Shown: positions 9,622-21,043 of the stretch, piece by piece
Layout of the letters: each line of letters begins with the position of its first letter
How positions within the stretch are numbered: position 1 is the first letter of the stretch
Position numbers and translations under genes: made by a program
Assembly (NCBI RefSeq): GCF_943734655.1
Contig: NC_071354.1
Span: forward strand, 157,997,142 to 158,061,141
DNA from: Sabethes cyaneus
Taxonomy: Eukaryota; Arthropoda; Insecta; Diptera; Culicidae
Reading direction: 5' to 3'
DNA: 64,000 bases
Notes under the pieces: generated by a model
Told to the model about the DNA's origin: nothing
What the model saw: only the letters and a program-made list of their open reading frames with translations
Databases searched by the model: none

Positions 9622-11879
9622 CCCAAAAAACAATCCAATAGCAAATTGGTCTTATTCATTTCTTATAGTAGTTTTATCAGAGCATTTCAAAGTCTGTTAG
9701 GTTTTATAACGTTTTTCCTCAAGTGAATTTTATCTTATTTGACTAACATTTCTGAAGTATGACTGAAGGAGACTTGAAGAATCACCCATAAAACTAAATT
9801 ATCAATAAGTGTAATTCACCTTATAAGGGGTTTTTAAAGGATGCTTCATTTTTGCTTAACCCATTATGACCCAGCGTATGATATATCATACCGCGTCTTC
9901 AAAACCTGTTTACTGCTGAATTTCAATAGTTAGCATTGTTAATATATCACTACAAGAGAGATAAGACATCAATCTGATGTGTGCGTGATATAATTTGTCA
10001 GTTTTTGTCATTTCATCTGTATTTTTAACAGCGCAAAGTTGTGACAAACGGCGGAAAAAAAGTTGAAAAAAACGCGAAAAAAATTTTGTCTCCAAAACGC
10101 ATGAAAAAGTCTACATTTAGTGACGAAACATTACCTGACATGTAAATTAGTATTTATATGTAAAGTCTATCACAAAATTCGATAAGAAATCTGTAAAAAA
10201 CTTTGTAATTTGTTTGTTTGAAACTGAGCCTATAAAATATTTAACCTGCGATATTTTGGCCTTGAAAGCATTTCAAATGACGATTTTGCGTTTCCCGACA
10301 CATTCGAGCCATAATATAATAGATTACAGAGTTTCACTTCATTTGGTCCAAATTTAGGTATACCCGGGTCATAATGGGTTAAAAACGACGCTCCTTAAAA
10401 CTAAAACTTATGACATTCTTCTGCAAGATTCGTTTATCTTAATAATACTGCCATAAAACTCTCTTGAAATCGTATATTCTTGAAAGAGAAATTATACGCT
10501 TGAATAAGAACATTCTAACGTAAACAACTAATCTGTCAAAATGGGCGTTTGATTCCTGGAGAAAATTGAAGAATACAGATCTTTTAAACGAAAATTAAGC
10601 GAAAATCTGTGTAATATTTTGAAAACTCTTTCATATGAACAGATAGCGAAGTCACAAAGCAATAAAGATATCAGGACTAACTGAACTGGGGAAGGATAGT
10701 GCCGGTAATGATGCATTTGCCAGAGGCGGTGCGGGTTGCCTCTAGAGCTTTTCGTATTTTTTAAACTAAATATAGAGTTCATAAGTCAGATTTCTTTGTA
10801 TGGAAAATGTTTGAAGGCACTGAAGCAGTTGAAGCATAATTTTCAAAAACAGTTGTACCGATTGTAAATTAAACGCTTGGAACTGACGTGCAGTCCAAAC
10901 AGCACAAACAACACGTTACGTCGATACTTCGTTGATGTTTTCTTTGTTTATACTAGAATGGTTATCTTGCAAAAACTTGGTGCCCTCAAGTAATTCAAAC
11001 AATTCTTATTCCAGCGCAACTTGTCTTCTTCAAGAATACAACAAGTATTGATGAACTTATCGCGCTCTTGGAAAAATTTTCTTTGTCTTGTGCAAGAAAT
11101 GTTGGTCTAATGAGCGCTTTCGGGTGGATTTAGAAAAAACCATTGAAAAAATGGCGAACAGGAATATTTTGATTACTTTTGAAATGGTAGTCAATTGCAT
11201 ATGGGCGCTTATAAATATGGTATTATGCAATACCATTAGTGATCTTATCTTTTTAAATAAATGTTTATGTACATATAAAAGCCTTTTTGCCACAATTAGT
11301 TAAAAATTTGGTAGCTATCAACTTCTTCATGAAATCATTAATTTTTTTTATTAATTTAATTCAATAATCTAGCAAAAATAACTGGCGCGTTAAAATTTTC
11401 TAACTTTCATGTCACAAAACATCGACAAACCGAGCGTGGCATGAAAAATTTCTCATTTATGAGCAACAAAGCAGCTGCTTTTATCACCATTTTTATTTTC
11501 AATTTTCATTTATATCCTTTGGCAACCGAAATAGCAAAATCTGTGAATGCTTATAGCTCTTGGTCAATTTAAAACATTTAAGGCTGTGAAAAGTGTATGA
11601 TGTCTTGCAAGTGTTCTTTGAAGAGGCAACCATAAAATCATCAACACAAGCGACTCTTGGAAGTCATTATAAATAGATATCGTTAAGAATTACAAGTTTT
11701 AAAAGGATCTTTGGAAATTTTCTTGAGAACCTTCTTTAGCGTGGGCCTCCCTCGCCTTATAAGGGTTTTATGGCTGTTTTATCGCAGTTTTGTAGACTTA
11801 CAAGTTTTGAGATCGGTTTTAAGCAGCAAATGCTGGAAACCTTTTCAAGTACACCTTAAAATTGAAATTGTTACTTGGG
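9622..11879. mobile_element. 2.26-kb element with CCCAA inverted ends and TC target duplication, inserted in the RTE LINE
   Basis: The LINE reading frame stops at 9621 and resumes at 11880, as shown by the uninterrupted copy at 38429. The ends read CCCAAAAAACAAT and, on the reverse strand, CCCAAGTAACAAT. The host TC is duplicated (9620-9621 and 11880-11881). Removing the element and one TC restores the LINE frame. I find no transposase or long open frame inside, so it is probably non-autonomous or decayed. A separate TTAA-flanked MITE is nested at 9860-10378. Confidence 0.75.
9860..10378. mobile_element. piggyBac-type MITE with TTAA target duplication
   Basis: Inverted ends CCCATTATGACCC are perfect at both termini and flanked by TTAA (9856-9859 and 10379-10382). 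TTAA targets and ends starting with CCC are the signature of piggyBac elements. The 519-bp interior has no transposase. It is nested inside the 9622-11879 element. Confidence 0.85.
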
Positions 11880-12196
11880 TCACGAGCTACAGGCACTGCT
11901 TGGGGAGACTCCTACGGTACATCTAGCGAAAGTTAGCAGGCTACGGTGGGCCGGACACGTCGTAAGGATGCCGGACGACAGTGTGACGAAAATAGTCCTC
12001 TTCAACAACCCCACCGGCACCAGGAACAGGGGGGCCCAACGTGCACGATGGCTCGACCAGGTCGAAGGCGATTTGCGACTTCTGAGATGACTAGGAAATT
12101 GGCGACGAGTGGCCTAAGACCGAGTTGAATGGAGACGAGTGCTTGAAACAGCACGAGCCACCCCGGCTCTATGCTGCTGAAGAAGAAGAAGAAGAG
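11880..12196 (+). pseudogene. RTE-like LINE C-terminal tail and GAA end
   Basis: Continuation of the LINE after the insertion. It encodes VHLAKVSRLRWAGHVVRMPD and TRNRGAQRARWLDQVEGDL, closely matching the copy at 38446-38823, then a stop where that copy has arginine. The 3' end is a GAA repeat (12179-12196) followed by the ATTTCGG target duplicate. Confidence 0.85.
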
Positions 12197-12203
12197 ATTT
12201 CGG

Positions 12204-15200
12204 GGAATAGGTGTATTTCTAAAAGCTGTGGTAGGGTATGTTGCTACATCGTCGTAATTGCCTATTCCCGTCCTATCCAACACAAATTATTAAAAATATC
12301 AGCATTTTTATGACACACAATGCAAAACTAGTTATTCCCTAATATTTTAGTTAGTTGTCTATCATACGCAATCAATCAAAGTGAGCTGAGATCTATTTAA
12401 ATGCTTTTTATCATTAAAGAAGTCCTACCAGCCAAATTTCCTACGTTTTTTCGTGCGACGAAGAAGACAATGTCGACTAATCGTGCTAATTTCCGTCATT
12501 CATAAATGAAAATAACTCACGCAAGGCATTGTCGTTATTCTACAGGCAGAAAAACTTGCCTGACCTGCAGAAATTTTGTAGAATAACATTTGTCATGCCG
12601 TCCTACACAAATACATGCGCGTTAGCTTCGTAAACATTGTTGTGATTTTTAGTTCGGACGATGAAAAATTTTGTTGGACGGATTTTAAAACGGTACGACG
12701 AATTTTAGCAATAAAGTCAGTTGCGTAATTTCAATAATATGCTTTAATAGTCGCTTTTCAGTGATTTCAAAGTTCACGGATCGGAAGGTAAGTGTGTTTT
12801 AGTCAAATCAGTACAAGAACTTTTGGTGTATTCACTAAATCCATCCAGCAAATGATGAAAATTAGAATGGCTTTCCTTATTACGACATGAATTAGAAAAA
12901 GACCCTATATATCCGTTACATTGCTCAGTCTGGAAGTTTGCATGCAAGATCTTTTTGTAGCAGGCAATGTTAATTAATCGTTGAATCTAATAACACGCCG
13001 CAGAAGATTCCTCTCCTTCCTCTAAGCAAGATTATGTGATTCTAGATTAGAGGCGAAATTTGAAAAAGAGATTTAACAAAAGTTGTCCAACTTTCAACCG
13101 CTTTTGCATCGAAAAATACATATTTGTTCCAAATAGCATTCTACCAAGAATTGGAAATAATTAGATTGAAATTCATTTTCTGGAAGCTACATAATTTGTA
13201 GGTACATGTTTCATAGCCAAACTACTTTGCATTCGAAATTTCAACCCATTATCGGAATCCTTTCTTAAACCAACTAGTATTATGGAACTCAGCATACTTT
13301 TTTTTTTTTTGGTTCCTGGTAAAAGCCTGAGTTGCGACGCTTTTCTCCCTCTATAGTAGAAAATACTGATACAAATTCGTCGCTTCGGCTCGCAAAAATT
13401 TTCCATTTTTGAAGATGCACATCTATTTAACACCAGGTATAAATCTCTTAATTGACAAAGAGAACATTCCGCTCGAATCTCGACTGGTACAAGGCAGTAC
13501 AGTCGCAAAAGGATGCGGCTTTTACTGCGAAATAATGCAAATAGCCACGTGACGTGACAGGCTGGCTTGGGATAAGATTTCAAAGCAACGAAAAGACAAC
13601 GTCTTACCGGATTTCCTAGTAGAAAGTTCTGACGGTTTATAGTAACTACCTTGTTGAGCATCGTTATTCTTTTGGCAGCTAAACTGAATTTTGCACAACA
13701 TCCGCCGGTTGCCGGTTTACAACAAATAGTATTAAATTGCAAAATGCCGGGATGAATATCATCGATAGGGCAAAATTCACTTGAGCCAGTCCAGAAGGTA
13801 TGGTCCAGAAATTTGACCTATTTTGCCGACGAGTGTAATCGTATCGATGTCGAAATTGGGTTAGAAGCCATATCGTCCGTGTCGTGAAATTTTCCATTGT
13901 CTCTATTCAATCGAAATGTGTATACGGAAACAGGAAACCAGTTTTCTCCCATTTCGTAGAACATATTGAACAACCAAAACAGAATTATGTTATTGTTGGT
14001 TACCGTAAAAATGTAACCACATTCACATGGCAAAATAATCATTTCAGCAGGTACCGAGTTTTTGTCTAAGTTTAGGTCTAAATGAAATAATACTTTGAAT
14101 TAACTAATATAGATTGTGAATAGTGACAGATAGATGCCGATGAAAATTTTCTACGTTAAATTGTAATGTTAATGCTAAACAAAATTTTAAAATTAAAATG
14201 GTCGGTTTCATGAATTCGACTTTGAACTGGAGTCACTACTTTTTTTTACATAAAACAACATCAATTTGGATTAGATATTTGGATAGGATTTATTTTATAA
14301 ATAACTTGTTTGCGTTCTGAAATTACTTTCGCTCTAATAAATTTTCTCTTCCCGGTTGATAACGTTTTGAATGAAATATGCGTATTCAATCTTTTTTTTT
14401 CATCGCCTGTGCCCCGCTCAACCGTGCCAGTCTCTACCGCCCGACGACGGCGAACTCACCGACGGAAGCTAAACTTTTTCATAATTCTTCATCAAATCCC
14501 GTCGGAAACGAGCGCGGCCGCTTCCGAGCGAATTTCATCTAATCGATTTGAATCAATCCATCCCTTAATCGACGGATTTCTCCCATTCTTCCTTATGCTA
14601 TCGCCCAGTTCCCGATTCCCCCCCTCCCCCTTTAAGCTGGCGAAATATGTTTCCCGTCCCCGTCTGCCGGATAGTGATCGTATAACAAGAACGCCCCAAA
14701 CATCTCCTGGTTGGGTGCATATTTTTCATCTTTAATGATTCTTCATACATTTATAAGGCGTACCACGACGGAGCGGGAACGGGCGGAAGATACCGGCCGC
14801 AGCCGCCGCCGAGAAAAGCTCTTAAGGCGGCCGTCCGTTGAGTTGTTCTCTTTTTTTCCTGACTACAAAAATATATTTTTGGGGTTCACTTGGCGCGTGG
14901 GAAATAGGTCGGATGCCGGGAGGAAAAAGCTGGCGAGAAAATCAATAACGATATGGCAGGCTGCTGGGTGCTTTTTCTATGGCGACGCCCGGTCGTTTGT
15001 GTTTGTAGGTAATGGCAAAATTATTTATGTTTAGCGCCATTCGCAGCTTGGCAATTTATTTTCAAAGACGATTCGCCGAAAAACTGTGTGTTTGTATTGC
15101 CAATGATTTGGCTTTGTGACTGCAGCAATACGAAATCCTGGCTGAAGATTGTTTATTTGCTATGCCATTATTTATATGGTTACAACATAGCTTTATGCAA

Positions 15201-16946
15201 ATATCAAGCCTGTATAAATTTAAAGTGCAAGCCATCTGTCGTCGAAATATAAGCACAATATTTACGTTCGTGGCTGTTGCCCCTATAACTATAGCACATT
15301 TTCATTCCGATCGAACAATTAAACTCATCCCTGCAGCACACCCGTTCTCCTGTACAAACAGAGCGACTGTGCAAACTTTATTATTTTATAGAGTAAGAAA
15401 GTTGACGTTTTCATTCATACTTTTAATAGTCGGTGGTACGCCGCTCGCTGGTTGTCCCCACTCTGGCACCCTATTCGTACTCATTCATGCAGCTACTGCA
15501 GCCGCATTACCGCTTGCGATTCTTCTGGCAGCCATCCTGTGCTGCCTCCTTCTATTGCAACCCAACCGGGCAAACACAATGGTTGGCATTGTGGAAAATC
15601 CTCTTGTTTCGCACAAAGTTTGGCACAGTCAGTGGGTCACGAACAACTGGGCAACGCTGCATATCCGTGGAGAGAACTCCGTCCGGGTCGGTAATCCGCT
15701 GGTAAATCCTGACATTTAACAACTGCTTAAAAACCAACTTACTCAAGACTTTGCCAAGCTAGAGAGTCTCGGCAAGAAATGTAGAGAAACAGGCGGTTTA
15801 GTGCATACACGGGACGCGCTTCGGAGGCCCGGAGAAACGAAATTCCATTCCGAAGAAGGAGCATTAAAATGCGAGATGAAATCGTGGAATGGAATTTGCA
15901 GAGACGCAGATGCACTTTGCAGCACTACCAGGACAATGCTGATGATTCGGAATCACTTGGGGGAAAGGGATTTTTGTCAATCCAATCGCACAGCGGACGA
16001 AACGGGCGACCGACCGACGACGGTGCCACCGGGGAAACTTAAAGGAAGAACGAGATGACGCAGATTTTTGCAATGCAAAAATGAGAAGCGAATTCCGTTT
16101 CTTGTTCCTGCTTGCCGGAGCTCGGAGCTGCGGGCATGTGTTTTTCCGTCCCGCTGCATAAAATATGAGAATTCAACGCTGGTGCCGAGGCAGTTCTCTG
16201 TCTGCGAGTATGCTTCCGAGCGCTAAGCCTGTCAGTTCTGGGCGAGGTGTACAGATTTAAGGATTCTCTAATTTGCACCGACGGCTGGTGTCTCGTTTGT
16301 GCAGATTCGGGTTGGAAACGGTTTGCGGAAGCAAGCGGACCGCTTTTTGCCGAGTAACTACTATACAGCAACATGCATGGAGGAGGACGGACGGAGACAC
16401 ACACACCAAAAAAAAAAAAAAAGATAGACAACGAACGTTAAAGGACGAAAGTTCAGAACGAAGAACAACGGCCGGATAAGGAATTTGCAATGCTGAGTTA
16501 GGTAGCTTAAAGTGTGATTAGGGCGCAGCTGGTCGTACGGAGCACTCGATTTGGTGCGATTGTAAATTGAAGCCGGGGAAAATGTTTTATGCATGGACAT
16601 ATTGCAGCAACATTGCGAGAGAGAGACCAAGTATAATTCTTTCGACTGATACATTTATATCTGCAGAGCGAAAGAACTGTTTCGATAGGTGCTGACATTG
16701 CTTTGTATTCGCGTTGGAGCAAGGCGAAGTGCGGAGCACGATGAAACATCTAATGTTTGCCTAAAATAATGTTAAAAAGTTGAATACTTTGATAATTGTT
16801 GTCAATTCAAATTTGCATTATTTGAAACACGCTGATATATAAGGCTAGGTTAAACAGGATTCCTTGCTGATTGAAATTTTTGATGAGCTTGGAGTTTTTC
16901 TTTTTCTACTAATCATTGTGACACAGCTTCTTACTACTTTAGGGGA
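12204..16946. other. intergenic DNA, no gene recognised
   Basis: No exon or bounded transposon could be supported. Open frames of 185-189 codons at 13173-13742 and 15162-15719 show no domain I know and overlap other frames. The part from about 14400 to 16500 is richer in GC and looks like unique, host-type non-coding DNA. A hairpin at 12525-12599 is listed separately. Confidence 0.35.
12525..12599. repeat. hairpin-forming inverted repeat
   Basis: An 11-bp perfect stem GTTATTCTACA (12534-12544) pairs with TGTAGAATAAC (12577-12587). It is extended outward by GGCAT/ATGCC with a small bulge. It could be a MITE core or a small hairpin RNA; the sequence alone does not decide. Confidence 0.4.
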
Positions 16947-17050
16947 CCCAAGTAACAACTTGGGTTTTATTACACTCTTATGATGGCGTTTAAGACCAAA
17001 ATTGGTCTCGAAGACCACCATAAGGGTACAATAAAACTTTATGATTTAAG
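16947..17050. repeat. foldback sequence with CCCAAGTAACAA end
   Basis: CCCAAGTAACAACTTGGG is a short palindrome-like start. It is followed by TTTTATTACACTCTTATG and later by the near-inverse CATAAGGGTACAATAAAA, forming a foldback. A partial relative at 35773-35861 shows the same internal fold and ends in TTGTTACTTGGG. I see no matching far end here, so this looks like one end of a CCCAA element. Confidence 0.45.
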
Positions 17051-17182
17051 ACTTTGTATTTAACGGCAAATGTATGATCCGACCAGCAGTGGTTCGTGGA
17101 GCAAAAAGCTGTTATAGATCAGTTATAGAAGTATATAGAACTTTTGAGTATACTCTACATAGCCTATTCAAGAGACTTACAT

Positions 17183-17335
17183 GTACACTATGATGTGTAC
17201 CCCTCTAGCATCTGCGACTTTCTGGATACTAGATTCGCCGAAGAGTTGCGCTAGCATGCGGTTTATCTTTCTCCGCCATCGACTGTTCTCACATTCTCCA
17301 CCAAAAATTGTCTTAAACAAACGACGTTCGAAAAT
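17183..17335 (-). pseudogene. RTE-like LINE C-terminal relic
   Basis: The minus strand reads FERRLFKTIFGGECENSRW followed by RRKINRMLAQLFGESSIQKV. This parallels the FERKVLRTIFGG and WRRRM region of the RTE-like LINE at 9560-9618 and 38450-38520 but differs enough to be another family. Only about 50 residues can be aligned by eye. Confidence 0.5.
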
Positions 17336-17648
17336 GATCAGTACTTGGAAGTCCTCGTCGAACATTGTACTATATATTTGGATTTTGACGGTCTGGTGTT
17401 TTACTACAACTCCAACCCTCCCGGCTTCACATTTCAACTTGGTATACTGCTCTACAACCGCCAGGAATGCCAGTCGATAATGTCCGGGCACTGGAGATGC
17501 TACTCCAGCTAAGACCACAACCAAAGTCCAGGAAAAAATCTTGCATGTTTCCGGTGTTCAAAAAAGGTGATAAATGTAATGTAGCAAATTACAGAGGAAT
17601 AATTTCTTTGTGTGCGGAGTCTAAGGTCTCCGAAACTACCGTGAATAA

Positions 17649-18003
17649 CCCAGCTAGCATTTTCATCAGCAAATCAGCATTACGTACAGCTAAATAAATC
17701 GTATTTCATGCGCAAAATTGGCATATCCGTACTATTTTCGAGGCGGTATACGTGATTAAGAATGATTTTGAGCGTTACGACTATAGAAGTATTTATATAC
17801 GATAATATCCGATTAAGCGCGAGTCGCTCCGTACTACTCTACGATTTTGTGCTGAAAATCGTATGTATGTCAGTCATTATCATTATATACGACAGAAAAT
17901 CAACTTGATCCCACTTTATCCAGCTTTAGTTACGATTTAGAGTTTGCTAGAAGATATTTACGATAGTTTTCGTACATTGATATACGAATTGGTGCTAGCT
18001 GGG
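17649..18003. mobile_element. MITE, CCCAGCTAGCA inverted ends, AA target duplication
   Basis: 355-bp non-coding element with perfect terminal CCCAGCTAGCA inverted repeats, inserted in LINE fragment B. The host AA is duplicated (17647-17648 and 18004-18005); taking out the element and one AA restores the LINE reading frame. A second copy with about 90% visual identity lies at 36998-37374, flanked by TG. No protein is encoded. Confidence 0.88.
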
Positions 18004-18296
18004 AAGACATTATTTGCTGCCTGTCGGAATTATATCAGTACAGTGCAACACGGGTTTTTTCGGGGACGAGCAGTGGAAACTAACCTCGTTAATTTCGTTT
18101 CTTTTTGCATCAAAAGTATAAGTTCCAAAGCTCAGGTTGACACAACATATACTAACCTAAAAGCCGCCTTCGACACTGTCAACCACAAAATACTTCTGGG
18201 CAAGCTGAACAGACTTGGTTGTACTGAGAGGATCTGTAGCTGGTTAGAATCATATCTTGTTGATAGGAAGCTCTACGTACGGATTGGAAATAGCCA

Positions 18297-18365
18297 TTTC
18301 AAAAATTATTAATATATATGTATGACCGCATTTCAAGGTCAAGACTAAAAACTTGAGATTAGTCT
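18297..18365. repeat. 69-bp insertion in LINE B flanked by an 8-bp repeat
   Basis: AATAGCCA occurs at 18289-18296 and again at 18366-18373, and LINE sequence on either side joins if the stretch between is removed together with one repeat. An 8-bp duplication is typical of hAT-type insertions, but I see no inverted ends, so a replication slip or filler DNA is also possible. Confidence 0.45.
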
Positions 18366-19241
18366 AATAGCCAATCTGTTACATTTACGAATCAGTCAGG
18401 TGTACCGCAGGGTAGTAATGTGGGTCCTCTGTTATTCTCAATATTCGTAAATGATGCAGCGCTGATTCTTGATCGATTCGGACGACAGTTTTCGCTAACG
18501 ATTTGAAGATATACGTCGTTATCCGGCAAACGGAAGATTGTGTAGAACTGCAGAATTCCTTACATATATTTAGCGACTGGTGTGAGAGGAATCGGCTGTC
18601 ATTAAGTGTGCAAAAATGTTTCGTCATCAGTTACCATCGTACAAAACATGCTATCCAATTTGATTACAATATTTCCGGCACCAAACTCAGCAGAATGCAA
18701 CGGGTGAAAGATTTAGGTGTGATACTGGATGAGAAACTAACTTTCAGGCCACAAATCTCAACGACTATCGAAAAAGCAAGCCGTCAGTAGAATTTCAGTC
18801 AACCCAGTATGCAGTCTTCTCCCCAGTCGCATTAATGGTCCGTCAGTTCAATCAGTTTGCTGACCTATTCGATTTTAACGAGAGCTCATCCGTATATCGC
18901 CGCAGACTACTGGATAGCAGAATATTGTGGCATGTCTTTTTATGTAGCTTTTTAGTAATGACAACCTAATCCTATTGTAATCTGTATGTGAAGTGATATG
19001 ATATTATGTAATGCATGGGGTTTTTATGCACATACGAGGAAGGTCCTATTGTGACCACCTCGAGTGAGCTTTTCCCCATCCCCGTCATACTTCATGTAGA
19101 CCTATGAAGGTCAGATGAAAAGAACAAAATAAAATAAAATCAAAAACTTATCGGCGTGTGAAGCAGTCCAGCTTTACCTACAACAACAGGTACCAAAATG
19201 TTTGAAATGGTTTAAATTAAATAGATTTCATGTGAGGGTTT

Positions 19242-20205
19242 TTGGAGTCAGAAATTTTTTCTATGGTGAATTCATTCATAGTTCATCGCTCGCTATACGC
19301 AGCGGTTCACCACGTAATCACTGAATATCAACACGGGTTTGTAAAAAATCGCTCCACTGTCTCTAACCTCATGTGCTTTGTAACTAACACGTTGAGGCGC
19401 ATAGAGAAACGTCAACAGGTAGACGAAATATACATTGACTTCACTAAGGCCTTCGATAAGGTTCCACACGCGCTAGCTGTTGAAAAAATGAGGCGTCTAG
19501 GTTTGCCGGATTGGATTTGTAACTGGTTGTACTCTTATTTGACTGGCCGGACGGCTTCCGTGAATGTTCAAGAAACTAAGTCATATAGCTTTCCCATTCC
19601 GTCCGGAGTACCTCATGGCAGTATCCTAGGACCATTAATCTTTGTACTTTTCGTGAATGATATTTGCGATTGGATCGATTCCGAGAAATTGTTGTTCGCT
19701 GACGACCTAAAAATCTTTTGTACTATCACTTCCTCTCTCGATCGCGACGCTTTGCAAAGTGATATTAACAACCTGCTTCGTTGGTGCCTCGTAAACGGTA
19801 TGGAAGTGAATGTATCGAAATGCAACGTTATTTCTTACTGCCGCCTTCACAATCCACAACGATTTACATACTGCATACACGCACACGACATAACACGCTG
19901 CAGCTCCGTCAAGGATCTGGGGGTTACAATCGACAGCAAGATAAAGTTCGACGAGCACATTAACACGATTTCGTCCAAAGCGTACGCCATTCTTGGTTTC
20001 ATCCGTCGAGTTGCCGCTGATTTTGATGATATTTATGCTTTGAAAACGCTGTAATGCTCTCTTGCTCGCAGTATTCTGGAGTATGCCGCACCGGTATGGT
20101 CACCATATAATGTTACTCACGCCAATAAAATTGAAAGCGTTCAACGTGCATTCATTCGGTATGCTCTGCGCCGTTTGCCATGGCAGAACCCGCAAAAGCA
20201 TTACT
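19242..20205 (+). mobile_element. LINE fragment C, CR1/Jockey-group reverse transcriptase, both ends truncated
   Basis: A 270-codon open frame (19242-20054) encodes most of a non-LTR reverse transcriptase: YQHGFVKNRSTVSNLM, DFTKAFDKVPHALAVEKM, GVPHGSILGPLIFVLFVND and the catalytic FADDLKIF, then SSVKDLGVTIDSK. The conserved glutamine of GVPQG is histidine. A TAA at 20052-20054 stands where relatives have tyrosine, and the frame then continues to about 20205 with YAAPVWSPYN and FIRYALRRLPW before the match ends. No endonuclease and no 3' tail are present. It follows LINE fragment B almost directly but is a different family. Confidence 0.82.
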
Positions 20206-20289
20206 ATTATTAGCAAAAGTAGGTTTAGAAATGCAATAATTAATTCAGAAAATTAGATCTATATGAGTAATACTAGTCTGTACTGTGCT

Positions 20290-20450
20290 GAAGACTGTAA
20301 ACAACAATAAATTATGACACCTCCCCTCTTTATGAAGGGGACTCCCATATAATTGAAATACAAATTTCCTGATAATTCGCGAACTAATTAAGCAAACGGA
20401 ACCAAATTTGGCATGTGGGAGTTTCTGGAGGCAAGGTTTTTTTCTGTGGT
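20290..20450 (-). repeat. single unit of the about 145-bp repeat found at 44.9-46.1 kb
   Basis: Read on the minus strand it carries CATGCCAAATTTGG, a TTAATTAGTTC-like block, GGAAATTTGTATTTC and ATGGGAGTCCCCTTC in the same order as the tandem units at 44880-46075. It is a solo, diverged copy. Confidence 0.6.
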
Positions 20451-20826
20451 GTACTGAGATCCTAAAGGACATTTGGGTAAGAAATGGGGAAGGCAAATGA
20501 GGAGCGTCCAATATAGCTCTAGCCATCCCAAGCCCCTACCTAGCGCCTCCACGTGGCCATACCTGGTAATGCTCTATTGAGTAGCCAAGCTTGGAGGTGC
20601 GATGCTGGGTGGTTCCCGGCTGCCTGGTCTCAAAACCGCGGTTTTGGGCAGACGACAGAGCCACGCGGCCTACCTAATAGGTAAGCCTAATAAGTTATTT
20701 TAATTATTTTTTTCGTTTTAGCTTACGAGGCATCTCCTGCTATATAGTAAAAACTTTGGCCAAAACGAGTCTTAATACTGCACATGGATACCAGAATGAA
20801 AAATTAAATTAACTATTAGAAGCACA

Positions 20827-21030
20827 GTTGGCTTCGCGGCATGACGCTGGCCTCATAAGCCAGTCGTCGTATGTTCGAATCTCGACTGGGAGAGGCTGTT
20901 AGAGTCAATAGGATCGTAGCAACTGGCCCTGCAATGATCCTGCACTCTAACAGCTGGCTGCGAAGTCTGTCTCGTATGAAGGTTAAGTTTCGATAACGGA
21001 ATGTAGCACCTAGGCTTTGCTTTGCTTTGC
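20827..21030 (+). mobile_element. tRNA-derived SINE with 13-bp target duplication
   Basis: The perfect direct repeat TATTAGAAGCACA flanks the element (20814-20826 and 21031-21043). Its 5' part is tRNA-like, with an anticodon-type stem CTGGC/GCCAG and a B box GTTCGAATCTC, so it carries an internal polymerase III promoter. It ends in TTTGC repeats. The copy at 63244-63440 shares the tRNA head and the central AGAGTCA(A/G)TAGGATCGT and GGCTGCGAAGTCTGT blocks. The exact duplication suggests a fairly recent insertion. Confidence 0.88.
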
Positions 21031-21043
21031 TATTAGAAGCACA

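Larger units (their letters stand above)
7530..12196 (+). mobile_element. RTE-like LINE, 5' truncated, split by a 2.26-kb insertion
   Basis: About 2.4 kb of LINE sequence surrounds the element at 9622-11879. It is flanked by the 7-bp direct repeat ATTTCGG (7523-7529 and 12197-12203), a plausible target-site duplication that fixes both ends. In order it encodes the end of an APE-type endonuclease (7530-8130), a reverse transcriptase (8168-9334 and on to 9618) and a C-terminal tail with RWAGHVVRMPDD (11880-12180). It ends in a GAA repeat. The domain order and the blocks DFKAAYDTV and GLRQGDGLS fit the RTE clade. At least four frameshifts and an internal deletion near 9330 make it dead. Related pieces lie at 38429-38840 and 48290-48895. 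Confidence 0.85.
17536..19145 (+). mobile_element. LINE fragment B, CR1/Jockey-group reverse transcriptase, split by a MITE
   Basis: Reverse transcriptase blocks appear in several frames: SCMFPVFKKGDKCNVANYRG, then after the MITE at 17649-18003 VQHGFFRGRAVETNLVNF, LKAAFDTVNHKILLGKL, GVPQGSNVGPLLFSIFVND, and SVQKCFVISYHRTKHAIQF. The catalytic box reads FANDLK, so the first aspartate is lost. At least two frameshifts, a 69-bp insertion (18297-18365) and an internal deletion after 18790 are visible. The 3' end reaches an AAAAT-like tail near 19120-19145. It is related to fragment A, and the two align without gaps across the MITE insertion point. Confidence 0.78.

Noticed and set aside
13173..13742. 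189-codon minus-strand frame
   Set aside because: No domain, no signal peptide pattern and no splice evidence; composition matches surrounding non-coding DNA.
15162..15719. 185-codon frame with hydrophobic segments
   Set aside because: Overlapping frames of similar size on the same strand and no family resemblance; likely chance.
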